Shown piece by piece: positions 21,495 through 21,701 of a DNA stretch of 21,701 nt; position 1 is the first letter of the stretch, and the number at the start of each line of letters is the position of its first letter. The notes beneath the pieces were generated by a model. The model searched no databases. It saw only the letters and a program-made list of their open reading frames with translations, and had not been told where the DNA came from. The DNA is taken from IMG/VR virus record IMGVR_UViG_3300010151_000220, positions 1 to 21,701 of that record. One strand, written 5' to 3'. Source of the DNA: a virus. The position numbers and the translations under genes were made by a program.

Positions 21495-21700
21495 CGTTCC
21501 ACCACTATCGCTGCCGATGCTGGCGCTTGACCTGGGTGCGCCGCCAGCCACGCCGTGGTCAGGTCGAGGATCTCATCCACGCCTAGGCCATCACGCATCG
21601 CCGCCCTGACATGTCGCGCCTCATCGACGCCGATTCGCAGGGCGCCGGTCCTCGCCTCGACCAGCCTCACCCACCGCTCCGCGACTCGCCTGACTTCCCT
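21491..21700 (-). CDS. Unknown protein, C-terminal 69 residues (5' end outside window)
   Basis: I do not recognise this protein. An open frame enters from the right edge of the window and stops at a TGA at 21491-21493. The readable 69 residues are mostly predicted helix, with many Arg, Glu and Ala; they include the segment GVDEILDLTTAWLAAHPG at about residues 40-57, and third codon positions are strongly GC-rich, as in the sure genes. There is no stop in this frame up to the window edge. Its TGA is followed by C and overlaps an ATG (ATGA), the coupling seen elsewhere in this operon. The frame one base over continues with better codon use than the ATGA-coupled ORF, so the annotated stop may not be the true end (see findings). 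Coding status is fairly secure; function is unknown. Confidence 0.6.
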   Translation of the reverse strand, partial: REVRRVAERWVRLVEARTGALRIGVDEARHVRAAMRDGLGVDEILDLTTAWLAAHPGQAPASAAIVVER

Positions 21701-21701
21701 C

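Noticed and set aside
21109-21609. 166-aa plus-strand frame at the right end
   Set aside because: It is Pro/Arg-rich and antisense to several minus-strand frames with better codon use and start overlaps; the conserved motif on this strand is followed by no good -10 and no start with ribosome binding site.
1-21701. tRNA genes, CRISPR arrays, insertion sequences, integrase or attachment sites
   Set aside because: I looked for tRNA-like clover stems, regularly spaced repeats, transposase motifs and terminal inverted repeats by eye and found none; a dedicated search (tRNAscan-type and profile search) would be needed for certainty.

Overview
The window is the virion-morphogenesis and DNA-packaging arm of a short-tailed (podovirus-type, T7-like architecture) tailed phage or prophage. 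Every convincing gene lies on the minus strand, so transcription runs from base 21701 towards base 1. The genes are packed with 1-14 nt overlaps or gaps of a few bases, most have purine-rich ribosome binding sites, and the DNA is moderately GC-rich with GC-biased third codon positions. The protein styles (Phage_capsid_2-type capsid, Bbp19-like protein, T7 gp8/gp11/gp12-like proteins) suggest a phage of an alphaproteobacterium or another proteobacterium; the host itself cannot be read from the sequence. No integrase, RNA polymerase, replication gene, lysis gene, tRNA or CRISPR array is visible.

Layout in order of transcription. (1) 21701-20358 holds small accessory genes: a partial unknown gene, a disputed or frameshifted short reading frame, a Cys-containing small protein, a charged helical protein, an XRE-type HTH protein, and a small protein with an SSB-like acidic C-terminus. 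(2) 20377-18454 encodes the packaging motor: a small terminase without its DNA-binding HTH, then the large terminase. (3) 18464-16805 has a T7 gp13-like GNAT-fold protein directly after the terminase, followed by three small low-complexity proteins. (4) 16812-12670 is the head module: portal, Bbp19-like protein, scaffold, a previously easy-to-miss 55-aa Cys-rich ORF, a promoter/operator-like leader, major capsid protein and a probable head decoration protein. (5) 12601-9756 encodes tail tubular proteins A and B. (6) 9753-1533 encodes four ejection or internal virion proteins of 233, 664, 877 and 961 aa. (7) 1505-1 has a T7-type tail fibre and a partial beta-rich structural protein.

The genes work as one late operon: portal, scaffold and capsid build the procapsid, the terminase fills it, gp11/gp12-like proteins complete the tail, the internal proteins are ejected with the DNA, and the fibre binds the host. 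The clearest non-genic control point is the leader of the capsid gene (13826-13986). It has a sigma70-like promoter, a perfect 8-bp dyad over its -10 box, and a 28-nt motif that recurs almost unchanged, in opposite orientation, at 21462-21488. The other unexpected signals are two places where the reading frame with the best coding character differs from the obvious ORF (21491 and about 4575).
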